DNA of 61,958 nt, from assembly GCA_028874985.1 (NCBI GenBank), contig JAPPGI010000177.1, positions 1-61,958 on the forward strand. Direction: 5' to 3'. The position numbers and the translations under genes are program-made. This document shows, piece by piece, positions 34,711 to 46,535 of the stretch (the first letter of the stretch is position 1; each line of letters opens with the position of its first letter). Origin of the DNA: Gemmatimonadota bacterium. GTDB taxonomy: Bacteria > Gemmatimonadota > Gemmatimonadetes > Longimicrobiales > Gaopeijiaceae. Below the pieces are notes generated by a model. That model worked only from the letters and a program-made list of their open reading frames with translations, ran no database searches and was not told the DNA's origin.

Positions 34711-34955
34711 TGCGGGTGGGGGTGGTGGGGGGTGGAGTGATCGGACTTGCGACCGCCTGGTATCTGAAGAAGGCGGGCGCGGATCCATTCGTCATCGAGG
34801 CGCGGTCCGTGGGCGGGCGTTGTTCGCAGGGGAATCCGGGGTGGATCTGCGAGAATGTGTTCGTGAGTACGGGGCACCAGATGCTGGGGGTGACGCTGGC
34901 GCCGAGTACCGGCAGGGTGGTGGCCGGGATGATTGTGGGGGATGAGTCCGGATAG
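34710..34955 (+). pseudogene. D-amino-acid dehydrogenase (DadA-like), internally deleted
   Basis: 82 residues. The N-terminus is a perfect FAD-binding motif of the DAO family (GVVGGGVIGLATAWYLKKAG, then CSQGNPGWI). It is followed immediately by the typical C-terminal end of the same family (STGHQMLGVTLAPSTGRVV). About 330 residues of the usual 410 are missing between GWIC and the C-terminal fragment, and the frame is kept. The product could not be an active dehydrogenase. The parent presumably oxidised D-amino acids in concert with the GNAT enzyme upstream. Confidence 0.85.
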
Positions 34956-36176
34956 TCACTTCGCCACCCGCACCCGTGCCGACTTCAACTTCGCCAGAGG
35001 AACCGCCGGCCCGCCCCACGCCACCCCCCGCCCCATCGTCAAAATCGCCGACCGCCAGATCATGTACGCCGTGAGCAATCCGGCCAGAGGAAGCGGAAGC
35101 GCGCTCCACCACGCATAGGACCGATCGCGCGTGACGGTGGTGGCCACGAGCCAGTAGACGAGGGGACTGGCCGCGAAAAGGAGGCCGGCCGGCACCTCAT
35201 GCGTCGCCAGCAGCAGCGGCGCAAGCACGACCGGGACGACGGTGAGCCAGATCAGCCCGGCGCTGGCGGAGACCATCTTCAGAAGGCTGTAGTCAAGCGC
35301 GGCGAAGAGGTTCTTCTCGACCCCGCGCACGAGACCTCCGAGCGAATGGTACCAGGGGCACGCGATCATCTCCTCGCCCTCGAGGAAGGCCGACCGCATG
35401 CCCGACATCTTGACGAGCTGCCCCAGCCGGAGGTCCTCGTCGGGGCGGAGTGCGACCCGTGCGTGGCCACCGAGGGCCTTGTAGGAGTCGGCGCGCATGA
35501 ACGTGCAGGATCCGACCCCGAAAAAGGCCTTGCTCCCGGGGTCGCGCACCTTCCAGAGACGCTGCTTGGCGCCGAGGAAGAGCTGGAAGGTGATCAGGCA
35601 GGACTGGAGCATCGTGCCGGTGACCGCGAGGCGGGGCGACGCGCTCAGATGATCGAGCCGCTCGCGGAGAAGGTGGCGCACGCCGTGGCTGGCGGCATCG
35701 GGCGCAAAGGACACGTCGCCGTCGGTGAAAAGCAGGACTTGGCCCGTGGCCGCGTCCGCTCCGCGCTGGACCGCGTGGCATTTTCCGAACCAGCCAGGGG
35801 GCAGATTCTTCATGTGGAGCACGGTAAGCCGGTCGTCTTCCGCACTCAGGCGTTCGGCGATGTCACCGGTGCGATCGTCGGAGCGGTCGTTGACGAAGAT
35901 GACTTCCAGGTCGTGGTAGTGGAGGGCGAGAAGTGATCGGAGGGCCCCTTCGACGGAGCGCTCTTCGTTCTTGGCGGCGACAATGATGGAGAGGTGGGGG
36001 AGCGGGGGGTCGTCCGAGTGGGGCGGTGAGACTTCTTGGAGTTGCGGGATCCTGATCGCGGCGAAGACGGAAACGAGCGCGATTCCGAGCCAGACGGCGA
36101 GGGTGAGGGCAGCCAGGGCGACCGCAACGGTGCTGGTGTCGATGGGGTCTCCGGGGTTGGTGGGGTGGCCGGTCAC
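34956..36176 (-). CDS. Membrane glycosyltransferase family 2
   Basis: 406 residues. An N-terminal membrane helix is followed by a GT-A domain: LSIIVAAKNEERSVEGALRS, VIFVNDRSDDRTGDIAERL, WFGKCHAVQ and the DxD-type LLFTDGDV. Two to three C-terminal membrane helices (LIWLTVVPVVLAPLLL, LPLPLAGLLTAYMI) follow. The layout resembles CrtQ/HpnB-type transferases that glycosylate carotenoids or hopanoid intermediates. The acceptor is not known. It starts at GTG 36176, divergent from apt across about 85 bp. Confidence 0.85.
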   Translation of the reverse strand: MTGHPTNPGDPIDTSTVAVALAALTLAVWLGIALVSVFAAIRIPQLQEVSPPHSDDPPLPHLSIIVAAKNEERSVEGALRSLLALHYHDLEVIFVNDRSDDRTGDIAERLSAEDDRLTVLHMKNLPPGWFGKCHAVQRGADAATGQVLLFTDGDVSFAPDAASHGVRHLLRERLDHLSASPRLAVTGTMLQSCLITFQLFLGAKQRLWKVRDPGSKAFFGVGSCTFMRADSYKALGGHARVALRPDEDLRLGQLVKMSGMRSAFLEGEEMIACPWYHSLGGLVRGVEKNLFAALDYSLLKMVSASAGLIWLTVVPVVLAPLLLATHEVPAGLLFAASPLVYWLVATTVTRDRSYAWWSALPLPLAGLLTAYMIWRSAILTMGRGVAWGGPAVPLAKLKSARVRVAK

Positions 36177-36260
36177 GGGCTTGATGCGTCCGATCCGCCG
36201 CGTTCTGTTTGCAAGCTTACCGGAAGAAGACTACGGGGGTCAACGCGAGGAGTCCGTGAC

Positions 36261-36887
36261 ATGAGCGTATCGTCGTCCGCCGACCGTGCGGACCTGGAGG
36301 ACGACCTGGCGTCCGCTGGCGGCTCCGGCCCGGCGCCGGGGGATCACCTGTCGGTGCGAATCAAGTCCCTGATCCGCACGGTGCCGGACTTCCCGGTACC
36401 GGGGATCCGCTTTCGCGACGTGATGGGTCTGGTGGAGGACGCCGGTGGGTTCCGCGCGGCGACGGCGGCGACGGCGGAACGGTTCCGCGAAGCGGCGCCC
36501 GAAGTAGTGGTGGGGATCGAGGCGCGCGGCTTCATTTTCGGTGTGCCCGTCGCGCAGGAACTCGGCGTGGGATTCGTGGCCGTGAGGAAGGCGGGGAAGC
36601 TGCCGGGGGAGGTGAGGAGCGTAGACTACGCGCTCGAGTACGGGACCGCGACGCTGGAGATGCAGGTGGTGGCGCCGATAGGGGAGGGGACGAGGGTGCT
36701 GGTGATCGACGACCTGCTGGCGACGGGAGGGAGTGCGGGGGCCGCGATCGAGCTGGTGCGCGGGATGGGTGGGGTGGTGGTGGGGGCGGGGTTCGTGGTG
36801 GATCTGCGGGGGTTGCCGGGGAGGGAGAGGGTGGAGGGGCTGGGGGTGGAGGTGTTTGCGCTGTGTGAGTTTATGGGGGAGGAGTAG
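36261..36887 (+). CDS. apt: Adenine phosphoribosyltransferase
   Basis: About 208 residues from ATG 36261, preceded by GAGGAG. It converts adenine and PRPP to AMP. The PRPP-binding motif VLVIDDLLATGGSAGAA is intact, and PDFPVPGIRFRDVMGLVED, GIEARGFIFG and VRKAGKLPGEV are the usual Apt landmarks. The first 25 residues before the core are an extra, disordered extension. The last third is coded by an unusually G-rich stretch. Confidence 0.93.
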   Translation: MSVSSSADRADLEDDLASAGGSGPAPGDHLSVRIKSLIRTVPDFPVPGIRFRDVMGLVEDAGGFRAATAATAERFREAAPEVVVGIEARGFIFGVPVAQELGVGFVAVRKAGKLPGEVRSVDYALEYGTATLEMQVVAPIGEGTRVLVIDDLLATGGSAGAAIELVRGMGGVVVGAGFVVDLRGLPGRERVEGLGVEVFALCEFMGEE

Positions 36888-36911
36888 TAGTGGGGGTTTG
36901 TGAGTGGAGAT

Positions 36912-37136
36912 TCAACGCGCCGACCAATTCGGTCGAAGAGGGCTGGGAACCGGAAGTCCGTCGTTCCTGAGCTCTTCGACGTAGAGCTCAATTGCTTCGT
37001 GGATGAGGGTGGAGGCTTCTTCACGAGTGTCCGCGGCGGCGACACAGCCGGGGAGTTCCAGGACGTGGGCTCCGTAGCTGGTGGGTCCCTTTTCGATGAC
37101 GATGGTGTATCCAGGCAGTCCGTGGATAACGTTCAT
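36912..37136 (-). CDS. Orphan HicB-like antitoxin
   Basis: 74 residues of the HicB partial RNase H fold: YTIVIEKGPTSYGAHVLELP, PGCVAAADTREEASTLIHEA and a short tail. Normally HicB neutralises the HicA mRNA interferase encoded next to it. No hicA is present: upstream is an IS630 scrap, downstream is apt. It may be a solitary regulator or the remnant of a broken pair. The start region includes a copy of the recurring TCCACGG motif in variant form (37113-37127). Confidence 0.8.
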   Translation of the reverse strand: MNVIHGLPGYTIVIEKGPTSYGAHVLELPGCVAAADTREEASTLIHEAIELYVEELRNDGLPVPSPLRPNWSAR

Positions 37137-37171
37137 GGCCGCCAGCGGCCACCCCGCGAGCCGAAACCCCC

Positions 37172-37290
37172 ACCCACAAGCACATCAAGGTCAAGCGCTG
37201 GCTCGCCGCCCGGCCGCGCTACCATCTCCACTTCACCCCCACCGTGGGCGGTTCCATGTCCCGATGGGCCAGATTCCCGAGCGGCCCCTC
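37172..37290 (+). mobile_element. IS630-family transposase fragment
   Basis: The plus strand reads HKHIKVKRWLAARPRYHLHF followed by TPT. In IS630 transposases this stretch near the last DDE residue is typically THKHPKVKRWLAARPRYHVHFTPT. Only about 40 residues remain, and they run into unrelated sequence, so the element is dead. It sits between hicB and dnaE2 and may mark the event that removed hicA. Confidence 0.75.
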
Positions 37291-40584
<3,294 letters not shown>

Positions 40585-40683
40585 GACTCTTACCCGGCCT
40601 CTCAAGGTGCGCCCGCGGTCGGACTTCGTTATACTAATCGCAATGCAGCGTGGGATTGAAGGTTCGGGCAAGGAGTGAACACA

Positions 40684-41229
40684 ATGGAACGTAAGAGGCT
40701 GTTCGAGCAGGCGCTGGGGCTGGAGCGGTCGTGGTACGTTGAGAAAACCGAGTTCGACGACGAGGAGCGCCAGCTGGACCTGTACCTGAACTTCCAGGCC
40801 GGCGGAACATTCCCGTGCGGAAGCTGCGGCAGGGACTGCAAGGCCTACGACACGGCCTGGAAGCAGTGGCGGCACCTGAACTTCTTCGAATACTACACGC
40901 TGGTCCACGCGCCGTCGCCGCGGGTGGATTGCCCCTCGTGTGGAATCAGGCAGGCGCGGTTGCCGTGGACGCGCCGGCGGAGCCGGTTCACACTGCTGTT
41001 CGAGGCGCTCGTGGTGTCGATGGCGACCGAAATGTCGGTTCGGGCGGTGGGGCGCATGGTCGGGGAATACGACACCCGCCTGTGGCGCATCGTCAACCAC
41101 TACATGGGTGAGGAATCGGCGACCGACGCGGAGGATGACGAGGACCGGCGGTTCGAGGATGGATCCGCGCGAGTACCGGAGGCGACGACGGACCACCCGG
41201 AGTCCGTGGCTCACGCGAAAAGCCCGTGA
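40684..41229 (+). mobile_element. Truncated ISL3-family transposase
   Basis: 181 residues. The N-terminal zinc ribbon CGSCGRDC and CPSCGIR and the following HTH region (LLFEALVVSMATEMSVRAVG, TRLWRIVNHYM) are typical of ISL3-family transposases. After about residue 145 the catalytic DDE domain is absent; the frame ends in unrelated sequence at the 3' end of imuB. AAGGAG precedes the ATG. The insertion divides imuB from dnaE2, which usually lie together. Confidence 0.8.
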
Positions 41230-42794
41230 AGGAACCAGCGGGACGCTGCTCCGGTATCCCGCGCACCTTCGCGATATAACCAGTAGCGGCGGCCTGCCTC
41301 GTCCTCGGCCAGGTAGTAATCGCGGTGCGGAGCGTCCTCCCGCCACCACTCGCATTCCATCCGCTCCGGTCCTTCGCTCGCACACACGCGATGCTGTCGT
41401 CCGCATCGTTGAAAACCGAGTGGGGGCCCGGTTGACTCCAGGGTGACGGCTTCCACCGGCTGCGGAGGAGAAAACAGCCGCAACGGCCTGCGGCGGCCGA
41501 CAGGCCAGCTCGCAGCGCCATCGCCGCGCGTTGTCAGAAGGGCGTGATGGCGGACGGCACGCTCGGGTAGCCAGCTCTGGTGCGGCGCCGGCCGGGTAAT
41601 GCGGCCGAACCCGAAACGGTTCCCCAGCCGGTCGAGGAGGTTCGCCAGCCCTTCCTCTTCGTCGGCTTGGTATCCTCCCGCAGCCCCGCCGGTCCAATCG
41701 GTCTGAAGTTCGTCCAGGGTCTCGACCACATCGGTGGCCAGCGCGATCTCGTCGATCCCGAAGCCGGGCTCTACCTGGTCCAGCCTTTCGGCGAAGAGTC
41801 CCATGAGCGGCTTCTTGCGGCTGAGCGGGCGGCTGGTGCCTACGGTGAGGGTCCGCCGGTCGCCATCAACCCGCCGGCAGACGAGGTGCAGCCGCCGCGC
41901 GCCCTCCCCGGACCGGCTCAGGGCGAGACAGAGGTCGTCCAGGAGGCCGTCGACCGCGGCGTGGATGTCGGCCGCAGTCGAGATCGGCTCGGCGAAGGCG
42001 CGGTGGGCTTCGCGCGGGGGGAGGGGGCGGAGCGGTGTGATCGGCTCGGGGACGAGCCCGAGGGCCTGCCGCAGCCGTGTGACCGGTTCCGGACCGAATC
42101 GCCGGGTCAGTTTGACAGATTCGATGACAGATAGTGTGCAGATTCTGTCCAATCCGAAGGAAATGAGCGCGGCGGCCACATCCGCGCTCAGGCGCAGAGC
42201 CGCCACGGGCAGCCTGGCAAGTGCGCTCCCTATCCCGGAAGGTCCAGTGCCGGTCGGCACCACGGCAGGGTCCGCGGCGCCGTAGTGGGCGAGTGCCCAG
42301 GCCGCGCCCGGGGTGTCGGCCAGAGCAAGCCGCACGGTCAGGCCGAAGTTCTCGAGTGCGGTCCGCAGCGACGCCATCAGCGCTTCCTCGCCGCCGAAGA
42401 GGCGGTCGCAGCCGGCGATGTCGAGATAGAGCGTGTCCGCGCGATCGGGCATGACGCGCGGGGTGAAGCGGTCGGCCCAGCGCGCGAGGCGCTCCAGCGC
42501 GAGGATGTCGGCGGCGGGGTCGGAGGGGCGGACGACCACGCCGGGCACGATGGCACGCCCGTCGGCCAGGGGCATGCCGGGGGTGAGGCCGGACCGGGTG
42601 GCACGGGGATTGGCTGCTTCGATGACCAGCCGCCCCCTGTGATCTCCGACGGTTACGAAAGGGTGGGTGCGGGCTTCAGGATGGCGCCGGGCCAGTCTCT
42701 CGGTCGGCCACCACGGCAACCAGGCCGCAAGGATGCGGTGGGGGGGCGGGGTCGGCAGCTGCCGCGCGAACGGGGTCGTGGGCTCGGGGGACAT
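41211..42794 (-). CDS. imuB: ImuB, Y-family-like mutagenesis protein
   Basis: About 527 residues from ATG 42794. The N-terminal part is the Y-family polymerase fold (ILAAWLPWWPTERLARR, GLTPGMPLADGRAIVPG), but it lacks the full set of catalytic acidic residues, as ImuB proteins do. The C-terminal half links to the beta clamp and DnaE2 in known systems. The last part (ECEWWREDAPHRDYYLAEDE) is the conserved C-terminal ImuB element. It acts as an adapter recruiting DnaE2 to the replication fork after DNA damage. Its start is only about five bases from the predicted transcription start. Confidence 0.92.
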   Translation of the reverse strand: MSPEPTTPFARQLPTPPPHRILAAWLPWWPTERLARRHPEARTHPFVTVGDHRGRLVIEAANPRATRSGLTPGMPLADGRAIVPGVVVRPSDPAADILALERLARWADRFTPRVMPDRADTLYLDIAGCDRLFGGEEALMASLRTALENFGLTVRLALADTPGAAWALAHYGAADPAVVPTGTGPSGIGSALARLPVAALRLSADVAAALISFGLDRICTLSVIESVKLTRRFGPEPVTRLRQALGLVPEPITPLRPLPPREAHRAFAEPISTAADIHAAVDGLLDDLCLALSRSGEGARRLHLVCRRVDGDRRTLTVGTSRPLSRKKPLMGLFAERLDQVEPGFGIDEIALATDVVETLDELQTDWTGGAAGGYQADEEEGLANLLDRLGNRFGFGRITRPAPHQSWLPERAVRHHALLTTRGDGAASWPVGRRRPLRLFSPPQPVEAVTLESTGPPLGFQRCGRQHRVCASEGPERMECEWWREDAPHRDYYLAEDEAGRRYWLYREGARDTGAASRWFLHGLFA

Positions 42795-42804
42795 GGCCCG
42801 TGAA

Positions 42805-42833
42805 CGATAACCGAATATATACCGAAATGTCAA
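42805..42833 (-). promoter_or_regulatory. imuB promoter with direct-repeat SOS operator candidate
   Basis: On the minus strand -35 is TTGACA (42828-42833) and -10 is TTATCG (42805-42810), 17 bp apart. The spacer carries TTCGGT-N5-TTCGGT, a direct repeat with 11-bp spacing (plus-strand ACCGAA at 42810-42815 and 42821-42826). The imuA promoter has the same layout. The site is therefore probably bound by LexA or another damage-responsive repressor. The transcription start falls about five bases before the ATG. Confidence 0.7.
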
Positions 42834-42839
42834 TCGGTT

Positions 42840-43380
42840 GCCCGGCGACCCCGCCGAATGCGACGCTGCTGTCACCGTGGCCTGCGAGCAACCGATCGGT
42901 CCCGGAGGCGCGACGGCTCCAGGGCCTGTCCCGGGGGGCGAAATGGCGGTGCCTGCGGCCACCCCGACCCAGGAGTGGCCCACCGTTGACGGCGTGCTGC
43001 AACGGTTCGCCGCCGCCGGGGAGGAGGATTTCGAGGCCCTGAACAAGGCCCGCAACGACGCCGGCAGCCTGTTGAGACAGGTGGATGGCCCCTTGGCGGC
43101 GGAGGAGATCGAAGACCGCTGACGATATTCGGGGCGTGCCCGGTTCCGGAGGCGTTCGACGCGCTGGTGCGGATCTACGAGACGCTCGCGGAGCGGGCTC
43201 TTGCCGAGGGGGCGCTGCGGTTGATGGCACCCGCCGCACCGTCTCGTGCGAGACGCCGTACCTGCTTGGGGGGGCGGCACGAATTCCGCCGGTGGCCTGT
43301 CCCATTCCGACATGCTCGCGTCCCGGGTTTCGCCGCGGCGACGGGCGGGCGCCTGATCACGCCACCGCCTCCAGCGACGG
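42840..43380. other. Degenerate region upstream of imuB
   Basis: Between the imuB promoter and the HNH remnant there is no complete gene. Two plus-strand stretches look coding-like in composition: 42943-43122 (GVLQRFAAAGEEDFEALNKA) and around 43125-43210 (PVPEAFDALVRIYETLAERA). I cannot assign either to a family. Neither has a ribosome site, so they could be broken gene pieces. Confidence 0.35.
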
Positions 43381-43680
43381 CGGGACCGCCGAGTCGACGA
43401 AGCGGGGGGCGGCGTCGCACGCCATGCGCCGCGATGTCTCCGCGCTCATCAGCACGGCGCCGACCTCCGGTTCGAGCCGCCCCCCGCACCACGTACATCC
43501 CGTCGGCGTCGATCGCAACCGAGAAGGTGCGGCTTTGGCGGCGGACCTCCTCGGCCGCGAGTTCGCCGTCCCGCGACAGCCTCTTCCACCCCCGCCAGCC
43601 ATTCCAGCCGCGCGGCGGAGGTCGACTGCGCGTACTCGAACAGCGTGGCCTCGGTCTCGGGCGTGGCGACCCGGGTCATG
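43381..43680 (-). pseudogene. DUF222/HNH endonuclease remnant
   Basis: Minus-strand pieces of a DUF222 HNH protein lie in three frames: ATLFEYAQSTSAARLEW (43677-43600), then WKRLSRDGELAAEEVRRQSR and DADGMYVVRG (about 43600-43490), then RLEPEVGAVLM joined directly to SAETSRRMACDA (to about 43400). The last join lacks the long segment normally between them, and the HNH motif itself is not found. It therefore has at least two frameshifts and one internal deletion. DUF222 proteins are often linked with mobile DNA. Confidence 0.75.
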
Positions 43681-43912
43681 GTCATTGTGGAAACGGTCCC
43701 CGGCGCCGCGAGACCGGCGCCCTGCGTCACATTATCAGCGCGGACTTGTCCCCGGATGGCCGTGGGTGGGCGTACGTGCTGGGGCCTCGCACTCCGCAAG
43801 CTGGCGGTCGTCCAGCGTCCGCAGGTCCAGCGTGGCGCGACCGCTACTTTCGGCGTGGTTTCACAAACGAACCCCCCTGCCGGCGATGCCCTCGTTCCGC
43901 TGAGCGAGATGG

Positions 43913-44638
43913 TTACGGTGCCGGAGGAGGACCCCGTGCGCTCCAGTCCCCGTCCCCCCACCCCACCAGCCACTCCCCCGGCCTCCCGCCCCGGCAGTGC
44001 AGCATCTGGACGAGCCACCTCGCTTCCGCCCCGCCCCCGCCCTCACCCAGTCCCGGGACGGCTGTGACCCGCCAGCGGCTGACCGCCGCCGATACCCCCA
44101 CCCCACCGCGCCGCCTCCCGCCTCCGCGCGACAGGACCAGCCCCAGCACGCCCGTCCCCTCCGCGGCGAGCATCAGCCGCCTTCCCGCCGCCCGGCCGAT
44201 CGCCTCCACCTCGGCAACCACCCCCGCGAGCGCGCGGCAGCGCAACGCCTCCTCCATGGCCCACAGCATGTCGGTCTGCCGGTTCAGCCCCGAGACGATC
44301 AGCAGCCGTCCCGCCCCGATCCCGTAGCGCACCAGACCGGGGGCGTAGAGGTCGTCGCCGCGGACGAGCCACAGCAGCGAACTCCCCGGCGTCCCCGTGC
44401 GGTTCCCGGCACTCGCGGCCCGCCCGAGCAGGACGGCGCAGAAGCCGGTGGCGGCCTCGTCGCCCCCCACCTCGTGGATACTGCCCGGACGCAGCCCCCC
44501 ACCCGGAAGGCTCCGGTCGATCTCGGGGACGCCCAGCAGCAGATGCGGCCGGCCCGGCGACCGGGCATCCTCGATTTCCCGGATTGCCCGGCGGAGTGCT
44601 TCGGCGGTGTCCCGCCTTGTCTTCGGTGCAGCGGCCAT
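43913..44638 (-). CDS. imuA: ImuA, RecA-like mutagenesis protein
   Basis: About 241 residues from ATG 44638. It resembles a RecA/SulA-type fold: RPHLLLGVPEIDRSLPGGGL followed by GSIHEVGGDEAATG and SLLWLVRGDDLYAPGLV, all conserved in ImuA. It has no complete Walker A, as in other ImuA proteins. It acts with ImuB and DnaE2 in damage-induced mutagenesis; it does not itself polymerise DNA. The C-terminus becomes Gly/Pro-rich after about residue 190 and ends in a plain linker-like tail. The gene is separated from imuB by about 1.1 kb of decayed DNA but keeps its own SOS-like promoter. Confidence 0.85.
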   Translation of the reverse strand: MAAAPKTRRDTAEALRRAIREIEDARSPGRPHLLLGVPEIDRSLPGGGLRPGSIHEVGGDEAATGFCAVLLGRAASAGNRTGTPGSSLLWLVRGDDLYAPGLVRYGIGAGRLLIVSGLNRQTDMLWAMEEALRCRALAGVVAEVEAIGRAAGRRLMLAAEGTGVLGLVLSRGGGRRRGGVGVSAAVSRWRVTAVPGLGEGGGGAEARWLVQMLHCRGGRPGEWLVGWGDGDWSARGPPPAP

Positions 44639-44647
44639 GGGCCGGAG

Positions 44648-44676
44648 AGGATACCGAATAAAAACCGTAATGTCAA
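44648..44676 (-). promoter_or_regulatory. imuA promoter with direct-repeat SOS operator candidate
   Basis: On the minus strand -35 is TTGACA (44671-44676) and -10 is TATCCT (44648-44653), 17 bp apart. The spacer holds TACGGT-N5-TTCGGT (plus strand ACCGAA at 44653-44658 and ACCGTA at 44664-44669), the same 11-bp-period repeat as before imuB. Transcription should begin three to four bases before the ATG, so imuA is almost leaderless, and no ribosome site is present. Confidence 0.7.
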
Positions 44677-44875
44677 TGATCGTGCCCCCGTTCCGACTCC
44701 GCGTCCCCGGCACTCCCCGGCAGCCCGTGGCGGATTTGACAATCGATGGTGGTCCGCCGCCACTTTCCGATACCAGGACTTGAGAGGCTGTCGGGCCGGG
44801 ATGTGGTCGCACCGGCCAATCGAAAGGAGATGACCGCATGTTCTTGCTGGCCGCGTGTTCCGGAGACCTACGGAC

Positions 44876-45301
44876 ATGATACTGGAATGGCGAGGTGCCG
44901 AACTGCTGCTGATCGGCACACTGACCCTTACATCCGGTTGTTCACTGGCGCTTGTGGACGGACCGCCCGACTTCATCCCGGCCGACCAGCCGATACCAAG
45001 GGGAGCATGCACCATCGACCGAACCCTGCCCCTCATGGACGCCATCGGGGCCGGAACTCTTCTGTTCGTGGCCGCCACCAGCTCCGAAGGGGACCGTGTA
45101 CGGTTCGGCGCCGTCCTCGGCGGTGCGCTCGGGTATTCCGCCTATTCGGGGTTCCGCAGCGTGAAGCGATGCAGGGAGAGAATGCTCCTGAGGCCGGAAC
45201 CCCCGCCGTCGCCGGACACGACGATGCCCTGGTCCTGGGAGCCGCACCATCTCCAGCGGACGCGACCGGGCGAGAGCAAACCCGCGGGATCGAACGGCTG
45301 A
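44876..45301 (+). CDS. Small hypothetical lipoprotein
   Basis: About 141 residues from ATG 44876 with GGAG eleven bases upstream; a GTG at 44855 is in frame. The signal ends TLTSGCS (lipobox Cys22). A hydrophobic middle region (FGAVLGGALGYSAYSGF) could be a second membrane or amphipathic helix. Two further cysteines lie in GACTIDR and KRCRERM. No recognised family. Gemmatimonadota genomes have many short lipoproteins of this general form, but that comparison is from memory. Confidence 0.65.
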   Translation: MILEWRGAELLLIGTLTLTSGCSLALVDGPPDFIPADQPIPRGACTIDRTLPLMDAIGAGTLLFVAATSSEGDRVRFGAVLGGALGYSAYSGFRSVKRCRERMLLRPEPPPSPDTTMPWSWEPHHLQRTRPGESKPAGSNG

Positions 45302-45310
45302 AAGGGCTTC

Positions 45311-46438
45311 TCAGCTCCCCGCACGACACACCGGCAGCGCCGTGTATTGGTCCTTCAGCCCCATCAGCCGGAAGTAGTTCTGCCCCAGGGCGATGTTGCG
45401 GAAGGCCTCGTCGCTCAGGAACCGGTTGATGCGGCTGGTGACCTCCAGCTCTCTCCTGTAGACTTCGAAGTCCTTGTTCGACGATGCCAGGAAATCAGTC
45501 CCAGGCAGAATCCGGTCCGAGTACTCGTTCAGGAAGTCGACGTACAGCGGCTGGTTCTCCTCCTTGGAGAAGTAGTTGTCGTCGATGATCCTCCAGGCGA
45601 TGTCGAGCATGAGGTTCGGATACCGGTCCAGCATCGACTTCATGAGGCTGATGTGCTCGGTGGCCGGCATGGTGATGAGTTCCAGCGACAGTCCCATGTG
45701 CATCCAGACGACCTTGTTGTCGGGATAGCGGTCGAGCACCTCCTGCATCAAGGGCAGGTAGCGGGTCGGTTCCTTGTTGTTCCCGAGATCGGAGTGGATG
45801 GCGATCGGGATGTCGCGCTCCCGCAGGCGCTTCATGAAGGGCTCCCACTCCGCGATCCTGGCCAGGGGCACGGGCTCGTGCCAATTGTCGAAGAGCGCCT
45901 GCTTGACCAGGTTGACCTCCCCCATCCACCTGAACATCCCCGGGTACTCCGCCTCCAGCAGATCCATGCCCGCGAGGACCGTTTCGGGGCGGGCGAGGTC
46001 GGGGAAGGTCATGGCCAGCGTCACATGGATATCCGACGGAGGGTTGGCCAGCAGGTTGGACGCGTTGGCGAAGTCGTTCTTCAGCGTGGGCGTGACCGGG
46101 GTGCCGGGGCAGTCCAGGTAGTAGGTGCAACCCGAACTCACGGGGAGCATCTGGCCGATGCCGTAGATGTTGACGAAGACCACACCGGTCTCGCGCAGGT
46201 ATAGCATGACCTCGTCGAAGGGCACGGGCGGCCCGCCGAAGGGGCGGAGGTGGAGGTGGGTGTCGACCACCGAGGTCTGGGGCAGGGCGGAGCGGTCGTA
46301 GCAGCCTGGGACCAGACCCTGGAAGGCGTTGATGCCGGGCGGTGGGGTGGTGGCGCAACCGGCCGCACCGAGGAGGGCGATTGCGGCGCAAAGCGGCCCG
46401 GCGCGGCGGGAAATCATCGGGATTGCGGAAGGCGGCAT
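45311..46438 (-). CDS. Amidohydrolase-2-like TIM-barrel lipoprotein
   Basis: About 375 residues from ATG 46438; a second ATG at 46417 would also serve. A lipobox is visible (LLGAAGC). The metal motif HxH is in VVDTHLHLRPFGG and a further His region is in IPIAIHSDLGNN; NKVVWMHMGLS and LPGTDFLASSN are typical of amidohydrolase family 2 (PF04909), in which a metal activates water to hydrolyse or decarboxylate small substrates. The substrate is unknown. The lipid anchor places it outside the cytoplasm, which is unusual for this family. Confidence 0.8.
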   Translation of the reverse strand: MPPSAIPMISRRAGPLCAAIALLGAAGCATTPPPGINAFQGLVPGCYDRSALPQTSVVDTHLHLRPFGGPPVPFDEVMLYLRETGVVFVNIYGIGQMLPVSSGCTYYLDCPGTPVTPTLKNDFANASNLLANPPSDIHVTLAMTFPDLARPETVLAGMDLLEAEYPGMFRWMGEVNLVKQALFDNWHEPVPLARIAEWEPFMKRLRERDIPIAIHSDLGNNKEPTRYLPLMQEVLDRYPDNKVVWMHMGLSLELITMPATEHISLMKSMLDRYPNLMLDIAWRIIDDNYFSKEENQPLYVDFLNEYSDRILPGTDFLASSNKDFEVYRRELEVTSRINRFLSDEAFRNIALGQNYFRLMGLKDQYTALPVCRAGS

Positions 46439-46535
46439 CCGGTAAAGTTGGAAACGTGAGCCGGTCGAGACAATAGGCGGGGTTCCGATCGGGTTCCGAT
46501 CGGGGCTCCGATCGGCCTGCTGAAGAGCGGCGAAG

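Noticed and set aside
43796-43930. PASTA-like segment on the plus strand (VVSQTNPPAGDALVPLSE)
   Set aside because: The resemblance is limited to about 25 residues, and there is no kinase or further repeat around it; it could be chance.
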